DNA of 5,624 nt from Pseudomonadota bacterium. Lineage in GTDB: Bacteria > Pseudomonadota > Gammaproteobacteria > Pseudomonadales > Azotimanducaceae. The DNA lies in assembly GCA_027621895.1 (NCBI GenBank), contig JAQCAK010000148.1:1-5624 (forward strand), given 5' to 3'. Under the pieces are notes generated by a model. The model did not search any database and had not been told where the DNA came from. It saw only the letters and a list, made by a program, of their open reading frames with translations. Shown piece after piece: positions 1 through 4,877 of the stretch (position 1 is the first letter of the stretch; each line of letters starts with the position of its first letter). Both the position numbers and the translations under genes were made by a program.

Positions 1-210
1 CCGGGCGGACTCCGGATCGTGGATTGAGCAGGGTCCGACCACCACCAGCAGACGCGGGTCTTCACTGGTCAGGATGCTGTGGATAGAGCGGCGTGCCACA
101 CTCACGGTTTCATTCACCTTGTCCGTAACCGGCAGCTCGCTGATCAGCGCTTCAGGGGCAATCAGCTCCCGGGTTTCCAGAATTCGTAGATCGTCGGTGG
201 TAACGGGCAT
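1..210 (-). CDS. aroG: DAHP synthase (3-deoxy-7-phosphoheptulonate synthase), N-terminal part, cut by window edge
   Basis: This is the start of an AroG/AroF/AroH-type (type I-alpha) DAHP synthase. The enzyme joins phosphoenolpyruvate and erythrose 4-phosphate, the first step of the shikimate pathway, in the cytoplasm. Seventy residues are visible before the gene leaves the window. They begin MPVTTDDLRI and contain LLVVVGPCSIHDP at residues 54-66. Cys61 sits where the metal-binding cysteine of E. coli AroG lies, and the spacing from the start codon matches E. coli AroG, which supports this ATG. An AAGGAAG Shine-Dalgarno stretch lies about 4 bases upstream. The N-terminal arm, which in this family takes part in dimer contacts and feedback inhibition, is complete, but the residues that distinguish Phe-, Tyr- and Trp-sensitive isozymes are not visible. 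The choice among aroG, aroF and aroH is therefore open; the family call is secure. Confidence 0.93.
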   Translation of the reverse strand, partial: MPVTTDDLRILETRELIAPEALISELPVTDKVNETVSVARRSIHSILTSEDPRLLVVVGPCSIHDPESAR

Positions 211-570
211 AATGCTTCCTTCCGGATTCCTGCGGCTGCGAGTTTGGGCGCGTATATTACGGCATTTCGATGGGCCGGGTAAGCGCCCAGGGTGAGCCTT
301 TCAGATTGAATTCTCCAGTCCAGGCACTTGAGTCAGACAGGTCACTGGTCGACTGCTGCCCGGATCAACCCCGCCAGATCGCAGCATACTGCTGACGACG
401 ACCGACCAGATGCGCTACGACACGCCCGGCTGCTTTGAAGGCCAGGTGGCGCGTACGCCCAAACAAAACAGGAAATATAGACCGGTTTGAAGGGCGGGGT
501 GCCGTCTTCCCCGGAAGCCAGAGATTATGCAAAGGATACAGGCTCATCCAGGTCACGAATGGCTGGTGGA
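211..570. other. Non-coding stretch between the cysteine-cluster gene and the DAHP synthase gene
   Basis: No convincing gene is seen in these 360 bases. A minus-strand reading frame of about 60 codons, starting with ATG at 547 and ending at 365, has no good ribosome binding site and no family that I recognise. A plus-strand frame crossing this region is antisense to the cysteine-cluster gene. A weak hairpin, CGGGG (495-499) with CCCCG (509-513), could be a poor terminator for the cysteine-cluster gene, but no U-tract follows it on the minus strand. A possible promoter for the DAHP synthase gene lies at 254-282. Confidence 0.5.
254..282 (-). promoter_or_regulatory. Possible sigma-70 promoter of the DAHP synthase gene
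   Basis: Reading on the minus strand, TTACCC (277-282) and TAATAT (254-259) are separated by 17 bases. This would start transcription near 247 and give a leader of about 37 bases. Each hexamer matches the consensus only partly (3/6 and 4/6), so this is a weak candidate. No attenuator or leader peptide is visible. Confidence 0.3.
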
Positions 571-876
571 TCAGTTGCTGCCGAGCCACGGCGCGGTGAT
601 GTCGACTCGCGTGCGCAGACAATCGGTGCCGCCCATTTCAAACTCGCGACAGATGGTGGGGCGGACATCATACTGGTCACACAGAAACGTATTCCGGTTC
701 AGTGCCTCGCACCAGCCGTCTTCGAGCCTTCGCATGGATTGACTGCCGTTCGCATCCGTTTCGATAAAGCGATCCGGCATACCGGTGTCACCAATGATCA
801 TGACCTGCATTCGGCAGCAGGCGGCCTGGCAGGTTGAGCAGTTAATCGTGATTGGCATGTTGTTTATTGTTTCCAT
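571..876 (-). CDS. YkgJ-family cysteine cluster protein (putative zinc- or iron-binding)
   Basis: A protein of 101 residues with eight cysteines: C13, C16, C20 and C21 near the N-terminus in a CxxCxxxCC pattern, then C56, C66, C76 and C86, spaced exactly ten residues apart. The segments DGWCEAL (53-59), YDVRPTICREFEMGG (69-83) and the terminal C86 are typical of the YkgJ/UPF0153 CxxCxxCC family. That family is thought to bind zinc or iron, but its biochemical role is not established. The protein is soluble, with no signal peptide or membrane segment. The frame stays open upstream to 1377, but that extension is antisense to the NYN gene and has no family character. The start is uncertain: ATG at 876 is used here, and ATG at 858 (95 residues, with GGAA 13 bases upstream) is nearly as good. 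Neither has a strong ribosome binding site. A perfect palindrome at 882-897 abuts the start region. Confidence 0.86.
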   Translation of the reverse strand: METINNMPITINCSTCQAACCRMQVMIIGDTGMPDRFIETDANGSQSMRRLEDGWCEALNRNTFLCDQYDVRPTICREFEMGGTDCLRTRVDITAPWLGSN

Positions 877-881
877 GATGA

Positions 882-897
882 TTGGCAGATCTGCCAA
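882..897. repeat. Perfect 16-bp palindrome upstream of the cysteine-cluster gene
   Basis: TTGGCAGATCTGCCAA is fully self-complementary and ends 5 bases before the ATG at 876. It could be a repressor operator. In the transcript it could form a stem (GGCA/UGCC closed by a GAUC loop) over the place where a ribosome binding site would lie. The sequence is seen directly; its function is inferred. Confidence 0.5.
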
Positions 898-930
898 AAG
901 GCATCGCGGCCAGTTCCGGCTTGTCGACAT

Positions 931-950
931 ACACATCGTATATCCTGTGT
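931..950. promoter_or_regulatory. Operator-like inverted repeat in the divergent intergenic region
   Basis: ACACA (931-935) and TGTGT (946-950) form an inverted repeat around an AT-rich centre, with 7 of 10 pairs complementary. The size and symmetry fit a dimeric repressor or activator site between two divergent genes. The regulator is unknown and the call is tentative. Confidence 0.3.
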
Positions 951-958
951 GACCTAAT

Positions 959-999
959 AGGGTATCTTCATCTCCAGTTTCGCTGGAAAGGTATACCCT
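959..999. repeat. Nested inverted repeat (hairpin) in the NYN gene leader region
   Basis: Two nested stems are visible. The outer arms are AGGGTAT (959-965) and ATACCCT (993-999). The inner arms are TCCAG (973-977) and CTGGA (983-987), closed by TTTCG. Both stems are perfect and are separated by internal loops of 7 and 5 bases. No U-tract follows, so it is not a standard terminator. It may be a leader structure of the NYN gene or of the divergent gene, or a protein-binding site. Confidence 0.45.
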
Positions 1000-1080
1000 G
1001 CTTCCTTCTGCAGAATCGCCATCAATGCAACAAGTGGTTCGGGTTGTCGCCAGTGTTGAAACATCACCCCGGGAGGGAAG

Positions 1081-1551
1081 ATGAAAGCCGCAATATTCGT
1101 GGATGTGCAGAACATCTACTACACAACCCAGCAGGCGTTCGGTAGAAAATTCGACTACCGGAAACTGTGGCGAAAGCTCGACAGCGAATTCGAGATAGTG
1201 ACGGCCAATGCCTACGCCATCCACAAGGGTGATGATCAGCAACTGAAATTCCAGAATGCGCTGAAAAGTATCGGGTTCACCGTCAAGCTGAAGCCCTACA
1301 TACAGCGCAGAGACGGCTCTGCCAAGGGAGACTGGGATGTTGGTATCACCATCGATGTCCTGGAGACTGCCCGACACGTGGACACGATCATCCTGCTGTC
1401 AGGGGACGGTGACTTCGACCTGTTGCTGGAAAAGGTTAAATCCGGATACCAGGTGACGGCAGAGGTTTTCGGTGTCCGGGAACTCACGGCCAATTCCCTG
1501 ATTGACGCCGCCAGCTTCTTCCATCCCATCGACGAGCAACTGCTCATCTGA
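1081..1551 (+). CDS. NYN domain protein, LabA/DUF88-like putative ribonuclease
   Basis: A cytoplasmic protein of 156 residues that is nearly all one NYN (PIN-like) domain. The acidic residues expected for metal-dependent RNA cleavage are present: D8 in IFVDVQN (5-11), D84 and D86 in the GDWDVGITIDVL segment (83-94), with D92 nearby, and D109, D111 and D113 in LLSGDGDFDLLL (105-116). The Asn11 and D86/D92 pattern is typical of the LabA/DUF88 branch. Family members are predicted RNases or RNA-binding proteins, and few have defined substrates. The start is well supported by GGGAGGGAAG directly before the ATG. The gene is divergent from the cysteine-cluster gene and is followed after three bases by a strong palindrome that probably ends its transcript. 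There is no membrane segment and no C-terminal OST-HTH (LOTUS) domain, which some relatives carry. Confidence 0.9.
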   Translation: MKAAIFVDVQNIYYTTQQAFGRKFDYRKLWRKLDSEFEIVTANAYAIHKGDDQQLKFQNALKSIGFTVKLKPYIQRRDGSAKGDWDVGITIDVLETARHVDTIILLSGDGDFDLLLEKVKSGYQVTAEVFGVRELTANSLIDAASFFHPIDEQLLI

Positions 1552-1554
1552 AAA

Positions 1555-1597
1555 AAAAGGGGTCAGGTTCATTGTCCAAATGAACCTGACCCCTTTT
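1555..1597. terminator. Perfect 19-bp-arm palindrome: likely bidirectional terminator and REP-like element
   Basis: The left arm (1555-1573) and right arm (1579-1597) are exact reverse complements with a 5-base loop, GTCCA. The stem core is GGGGTCAGGTTCATT, flanked by A and T runs. Eight A bases (1551-1558) give a U8 tract on the minus strand and four T bases end the plus-strand arm, so it can act as an intrinsic terminator in both directions. It begins three bases after the NYN stop codon. From memory, palindromes with GGGGTCAGG/CCTGACCCC ends recur in many proteobacterial genomes and often accompany REP-associated tyrosine transposases (RAYT). No such transposase is in this window. Confidence 0.85.
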
Positions 1598-1602
1598 ATG
1601 TG

Positions 1603-2595
1603 ATGTGCCAAAATACCGGCATGCTGACATTTCAAAACGTACCCGACACCATTTCGAAGATCTATCTTGAGGATACGGATCGACCGTTGCCGGAGAAACT
1701 GAATCCCCGAACCCGTTACCGGTTCCTGTCAACGATCGCGAAAGGTGGCAAGTCACTGATCCAGTCCTGCCTGGATATGCATCTGGGCAGGGTGGTCGCC
1801 TACAAGCAGTTGCGTCCTGAGTTCGCCAATGATCCGGTTGAGCAGCGTCGCCTGTTGCGTGAGGCCCGTGTTGCGGGGTTCCTGCAGCATCCGAACTCGA
1901 TTCCCATTTATGAGGTGGGGCGAGATGCCAGGGGTGATTATTATTTCACGATGAAATTGGTTCACGGCTACACCTTCAGGGAAATCCTTGATTACCGTGA
2001 TCGTTATGACCTGACCCAACTTGTCGAGGTGCTGGAGCAGGTTGCCCACGCACTCGACAACGCCCATGCACATGGTATCGCGCATCGGGATATCAAGCCG
2101 GAGAACATCCTGGTCGGGCGGTTTGGCGAGGTACTGATCCTCGACTGGGGTATTGCCAAGGTCTGGCGACGTGACGGCACCACCGCGGAAGAACCGGATC
2201 AGGGCCAGGCCGCGTCCGGTGCGGACAAATCAATGACCGGTTACCAGAAACTTGAGGGCACCCTGTGCTATATGTCGCCGGAGCAGATGCAGCAGGACCC
2301 GGACATCTCATTCAGTACGGACATCTACAGTCTTGGAGTCATGCTTTATGAAGTGCTGGCGGGGGAAGTCCCCTTCGATGGTGAGCACGCTTATGAAGTG
2401 CTCGAGGCCGTTAAAAACGTCACACCAGCGCCACCATCCCGCGTGACCAAATTTGCGGTACCGAAAACCCTGGAAACACTGGCGATGCAGTGTCTGGAAA
2501 AGACACCGGACAGAAGGCCGGACATCAGTGCATTTATCAGAACAGTCCAGGAAGACTGGGCGCAGGACCTGACGAGAGTCGGCCGCAGGCGATGA
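1603..2595 (+). CDS. Soluble Hanks-type serine/threonine protein kinase
   Basis: A protein of 330 residues with one kinase domain (about 39-320), no membrane segment and no sensor domain. It transfers phosphate from ATP to Ser/Thr of unknown cytoplasmic partners. Visible catalytic elements are the VAYK lysine (K68), a helix-C glutamate (E87), HRDIKPEN (161-168, with D163 and N168), DWG in place of DFG (D181), and GTLCYMSPE (219-227) closing the activation loop. The glycine-rich loop is weak: IAKGGKSLI replaces the usual LGxGGxGxV, so the first and third glycines are Ala46 and Ser51. The activation segment carries an Asp/Glu/Gly/Ala-rich stretch of about 30 residues. The start is uncertain: GTG 1600, ATG 1603 and ATG 1621 are in frame, none has a ribosome binding site, and the first two lie within 6 bases of the upstream palindrome. 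ATG 1621 may be the original start. The stop codon overlaps the next hairpin. No partner phosphatase or FHA protein lies nearby. Confidence 0.92.
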   Translation: MCQNTGMLTFQNVPDTISKIYLEDTDRPLPEKLNPRTRYRFLSTIAKGGKSLIQSCLDMHLGRVVAYKQLRPEFANDPVEQRRLLREARVAGFLQHPNSIPIYEVGRDARGDYYFTMKLVHGYTFREILDYRDRYDLTQLVEVLEQVAHALDNAHAHGIAHRDIKPENILVGRFGEVLILDWGIAKVWRRDGTTAEEPDQGQAASGADKSMTGYQKLEGTLCYMSPEQMQQDPDISFSTDIYSLGVMLYEVLAGEVPFDGEHAYEVLEAVKNVTPAPPSRVTKFAVPKTLETLAMQCLEKTPDRRPDISAFIRTVQEDWAQDLTRVGRRR

Positions 2596-2653
2596 TCAGC
2601 AGTTTGCAGGTACGCACTGGACAGCCAGTGCGTACCTGCAGGTCTTGCTGATC
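2594..2653. terminator. Large two-part hairpin between convergent kinase and glutamine synthetase genes
   Basis: The inner stem is perfect over 16 bp: TGCAGGTACGCACTGG (2605-2620) with its complement at 2625-2640, and a loop of ACAG. The outer stem is perfect over 8 bp: GATCAGCA (2594-2601) with TGCTGATC (2646-2653). The element covers most of the gap between the stop codons of the two convergent genes and overlaps the kinase TGA. Its place suggests a bidirectional terminator or a 3'-end mRNA stabiliser. No U-tract follows on either strand, so intrinsic termination is not certain. Confidence 0.7.
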
Positions 2654-2661
2654 GAGGTTGA

Positions 2662-3672
2662 TCAGGCGAGTGCGGCCTTGGTGATCTTCACGATCACGGC
2701 TGCGACCTTGTAGGGGTCAGCGTTGGACGCAGGACGACGATCTTCCAGTCGACCTTTCCAGCCGTCTTCCACGGTACCAATCGGGATACGAATTGACGCG
2801 CCACGGTCAGATACGCCGTAGCTGTACTGGTCGATAGACTGGGTTTCGTGCTTGCCGGTCAGACGCTGTTCGTTGTGAGCGCCATAGACCATGATGCACT
2901 CGGCAATGTGCTTGCCGAACTCGTCACAGATCCTGGTGAATACGCCTTCATCACCGGCTTCACGCATGGCGCCGTTGGAGAAGTTGGCGTGCATGCCTGA
3001 ACCGTTCCAGTCGGTGTCGCCCAGCGGTTTCGGATGCCAGTCAACGGCCAGATCGTATTTCTCAGCCGTGCGCTCCAGCAGGTAACGCGCCAGCCAGATC
3101 TGGTCGCCGGCAGCAGCGGCGCTCTTGGAAAAGATCTGGAATTCCCACTGGCCTGCAGCGACCTCGGCGTTAATACCTTCAACGTTCAGGCCTGCTTCAA
3201 GGCACAGGTCAAGGTGCTCTTCGATCAGCTCGCGGCAGTAGGCGTTTCGCGCGCCAACTGAACAGTAGTAGGGGCCCTGTGGCGGAGGATAACCACCGGG
3301 GGGGAAGCCCGGGGGCAGGTTGGTTTCAGGATCCCAGAGGAAGTATTCCTGCTCGAATCCAAACCAGAAATCGTCATCGTCGTCCTCGATGGTGGCTCGA
3401 CCATTTGATACGTGTGGTGTGCCATCGGCATTCAGCACCTCGGTCATTACAAGGTAGCTGTTGAGGCGGCCCGGGTCGGGAATAATCGCGACCGGTTTCA
3501 GCAGGCAGTCTGATGCGTTGCCTTCAGCCTGCTGGGTGGAACTGCCGTCAAAACTCCACATGGGGCAGTCTTCCAGTTTTCCGCTGAAGTCCTTGCGGAC
3601 CATGGTTTTGCTTCGCAGGCTCTGCGTCGGTTTGTAACCGTCGAGCCAGATATATTCCAACTTGCTTTTCAT
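2662..3672 (-). CDS. glnII: Glutamine synthetase type II (GSII, eukaryotic-like)
   Basis: This enzyme makes glutamine from glutamate, ammonia and ATP in the cytoplasm. Its 336 residues fit the short GSII class (about 330-370), not the roughly 470-residue GSI class. The beta-grasp N-domain opens KLEYIWLDGYKP (4-15), and WSFDGSST (39-46) is typical of GSII. The catalytic domain shows FGFEQEY (104-110), GPYYCSVG (133-140), GINAEVAAGQWEFQ (166-179), NGSGMH (223-228), RLTGKHET (270-277), RGASIRIP (290-297) and DRRPASNADPY (311-321). GSII lacks the adenylylation-site tyrosine region of GSI, so control is probably mainly transcriptional, which fits the NtrC-like sites upstream. ATG 3672 is chosen because homologs start close to KLEYIWLDG; GGAG lies 11 bases upstream. 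A TTG at 3693 would add seven residues without family support. An unusual run of five Asp (97-101) precedes FWFGFEQEY. The gene converges on the kinase gene. Confidence 0.95.
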   Translation of the reverse strand: MKSKLEYIWLDGYKPTQSLRSKTMVRKDFSGKLEDCPMWSFDGSSTQQAEGNASDCLLKPVAIIPDPGRLNSYLVMTEVLNADGTPHVSNGRATIEDDDDDFWFGFEQEYFLWDPETNLPPGFPPGGYPPPQGPYYCSVGARNAYCRELIEEHLDLCLEAGLNVEGINAEVAAGQWEFQIFSKSAAAAGDQIWLARYLLERTAEKYDLAVDWHPKPLGDTDWNGSGMHANFSNGAMREAGDEGVFTRICDEFGKHIAECIMVYGAHNEQRLTGKHETQSIDQYSYGVSDRGASIRIPIGTVEDGWKGRLEDRRPASNADPYKVAAVIVKITKAALA

Positions 3673-3756
3673 AAAATAACAGTCTCCGAACAAGGATCAG
3701 GTTGTAGGCTGTGGTTTGTTGGTTGCTGGGCGACCTGCCTCACAGGTAACGACCAG

Positions 3757-3773
3757 TGCACCAAAAACGCACA
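3757..3773. promoter_or_regulatory. NtrC-like site A in the glnII leader
   Basis: The left half TGCACCA (3757-3763) matches the NtrC half-site exactly; the right half (3767-3773) matches TGGTGCA at only 3 of 7 positions. The ten bases TGCACCAAAA recur exactly 40 bp away at 3797. NtrC binds TGCACCA-N3-TGGTGCA dyads in enterobacteria. Binding here is inferred. Confidence 0.45.
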
Positions 3774-3796
3774 TGTTTTTCGAGAGCAATTCTTCA

Positions 3797-3813
3797 TGCA
3801 CCAAAATAGTGCC
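3797..3813. promoter_or_regulatory. NtrC-like site B in the glnII leader (one of the two best matches)
   Basis: TGCACCAAAATAGTGCC matches TGCACCA-N3-TGGTGCA at 7 of 7 positions in the left half and 5 of 7 in the right half. It is one of the two best-formed NtrC-like dyads in the window. It lies about 125 bases upstream of the glnII start codon, downstream of the proposed sigma-54 promoter. Confidence 0.6.
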
Positions 3814-3903
3814 TGTCGGTTTGGCCTCGAGTGCCGTCACTGACCGTAAATCAAGGGTTTAGGACCTGATTGAGTGCGTTCCGGCCTAGTGCGTCCAATA
3901 CGA

Positions 3904-3919
3904 TGCAAACACCATGCCT
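3904..3919 (-). promoter_or_regulatory. Sigma-54 (-24/-12) promoter candidate for glnII
   Basis: On the minus strand, AGGCATG-N4-TTGCA matches the RpoN consensus TGGCACG-N4-TTGCW at 10 of 12 positions, with GG and GC exactly 10 bases apart. Transcription would start near 3893 and give a leader of about 220 bases. A GG-N10-GC pair alone is common by chance. The extra matches, the glutamine synthetase gene downstream and the flanking NtrC-like sites make the call reasonable. Confidence 0.55.
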
Positions 3920-3936
3920 GATACCAGTCTGGTGCG
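3920..3936. promoter_or_regulatory. NtrC-like site C next to the sigma-54 candidate
   Basis: GATACCAGTCTGGTGCG fits TGCACCA-N3-TGGTGCA at 4 of 7 positions in the left half and 6 of 7 in the right half. It abuts the -24 element on its upstream side, closer than usual for an activator site in enterobacteria. A further lone TGCACCA half-site lies at 3986-3992. Confidence 0.4.
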
Positions 3937-4023
3937 AGACCTCACGGAACGCAGGACTTCGCAGGTGACATTGGGTTAAGTTGTCTGCACCAGAACGATC
4001 TTCAAAAAGAGAGGGAAACCGGC

Positions 4024-4833
4024 ATGTCGGACTACAAAACCATCAAACTGGAAAGACAGGATGGGGTTGCAACACTCACCTTGAACCGGCCCGAGAGCCT
4101 GAATGCACTGACCGTGGAGATGGGCAGGGAGCTTCACGACGCGATTGAAGCTGTGAAAGCAGACCTGGGGTCCAGGGTGCTGGTACTCACCGGCGCCGGT
4201 CGGGCTTTCTGTGCTGGCGAGGACGTCAAACAACGGCCCGCGGATTCCTCGGGGACCCGGGAGCAGCAGACACCCCTGTCGAAGCTGGCAAGGGGGCCGG
4301 AGGGATTGATGCGGTTTACCGATACGCTTCGCAGCATGACCAAGCCAACGGTTGCTTCAGTCAACGGTTATGCGGTGGGTCAGGGACTCAGCATCGCGCT
4401 GGCCTGTGATATTCGTATCGCCTCGGAAGATGCGGGGTTTGGAGCCATCTGGACACGCCGTGGTATTCCGCCTGAGTCATCAGGTGCCTACCTGTTGACC
4501 CATCTTGTCGGCCCGGCGAAGGCCTGCGAGCTGATATTCCTGGGCAAGATCGTTGATGCGAAAGAAGCCGAGGCGATAGGGCTCATCAATCAGCTTGTCC
4601 CAGCGGATCAACTGCAGGCAGTCACCGATGAAATGGCCCGGAATCTTGCTGATGGTCCGCCCATTGCTATCGGTATCTCCAAGATGATGATTTACCAGGC
4701 ACTGGAAACGAGCCTGGCAGTACACAGCCGTCTTGAGTTTTTCGGCCAGGACTACAGTTTCAATACGGAAGACCGGGAGGAGGGTATCCGTTCTTTTCTG
4801 GAGAAAAGGCCGCCGCGATTCCAGGGTAAATAG
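4024..4833 (+). CDS. Enoyl-CoA hydratase/isomerase family protein (crotonase superfamily)
   Basis: A crotonase-fold enzyme of 269 residues, a usual length, expected to act on an acyl-CoA thioester in the cytoplasm. The N-terminal part shows TLNRPESLNAL (19-29). The first oxyanion-hole segment is GAGRAFCAGEDV (57-68) and the second is NGYAVGQGLSIALACD (114-129). The site equivalent to crotonase Glu144 seems to be non-acidic (around W143-R145), while an acidic residue is kept near the Glu164 site (E151 in GIPPESSG). One-glutamate members often act as isomerases or hydratases on non-standard substrates, so plain 2-enoyl-CoA hydration is not assured. The C-terminal helical region (about 200-269) is complete and ends EKRPPRFQGK, similar to many ECH proteins. 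GAGAGGGAAA lies about 7 bases before the ATG. It is followed after 44 bases by the double-ABM gene on the same strand, probably as one operon. The exact substrate is not recognisable. Confidence 0.92.
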   Translation: MSDYKTIKLERQDGVATLTLNRPESLNALTVEMGRELHDAIEAVKADLGSRVLVLTGAGRAFCAGEDVKQRPADSSGTREQQTPLSKLARGPEGLMRFTDTLRSMTKPTVASVNGYAVGQGLSIALACDIRIASEDAGFGAIWTRRGIPPESSGAYLLTHLVGPAKACELIFLGKIVDAKEAEAIGLINQLVPADQLQAVTDEMARNLADGPPIAIGISKMMIYQALETSLAVHSRLEFFGQDYSFNTEDREEGIRSFLEKRPPRFQGK

Positions 4834-4877
4834 CCGGAACACAGTTCAGCAATCGATATCCAGTCAGGAAACAAGCC

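Larger units (their letters stand above)
3673..4023. promoter_or_regulatory. Divergent intergenic control region between glnII and the crotonase gene
   Basis: These 351 bases hold no credible gene. They contain three exact TGCACCA heptamers (3757, 3797, 3986), one GCACCA hexamer on the other strand (3930-3935, read as TGGTGC), the sigma-54 candidate, and a small hairpin, ACCTG (3733-3737) with CAGGT (3743-3747). No clear sigma-70 promoter is seen in either direction. The region probably drives both glnII (minus) and the crotonase operon (plus). Confidence 0.6.

Noticed and set aside
365..622. Minus-strand open frame of 85 codons (or 60 from ATG 547) below the cysteine-cluster gene
   Set aside because: It overlaps the end of the cysteine-cluster gene in another frame, has no ribosome binding site, and its Arg/His/Pro-rich translation looks like a chance frame.
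487..837. Plus-strand open frame of 116 codons
   Set aside because: It lies antisense to the cysteine-cluster gene, which has clear family motifs; no recognisable domain.
877..1377. Upstream extension of the cysteine-cluster reading frame to a 268-residue protein
   Set aside because: The extra 167 residues are antisense to the well-supported NYN gene and to the intergenic repeats, and show no family features; the family begins just before the CxxCxxxCC group.
1555..2653. The two palindromes around the kinase gene as inverted ends of a transposon
   Set aside because: Their sequences are unrelated, each is a complete self-palindrome, and no transposase or target-site duplication is seen.
3673..3693. 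TTG start adding seven residues to glutamine synthetase
   Set aside because: Family members start close to the KLEYIWLDG segment, and the extra residues show no conservation pattern; ATG 3672 is simpler.
3726..3739. Second sigma-54-like element closer to glnII
   Set aside because: The GG and GC dinucleotides are 11 bases apart instead of 10, and the flanking bases do not match the consensus.
3757..3806. TGCACCAAAA repeat as part of a CRISPR-like array
   Set aside because: Only two exact 10-base copies are present, they fit NtrC half-sites, and there is no regular repeat-spacer series.
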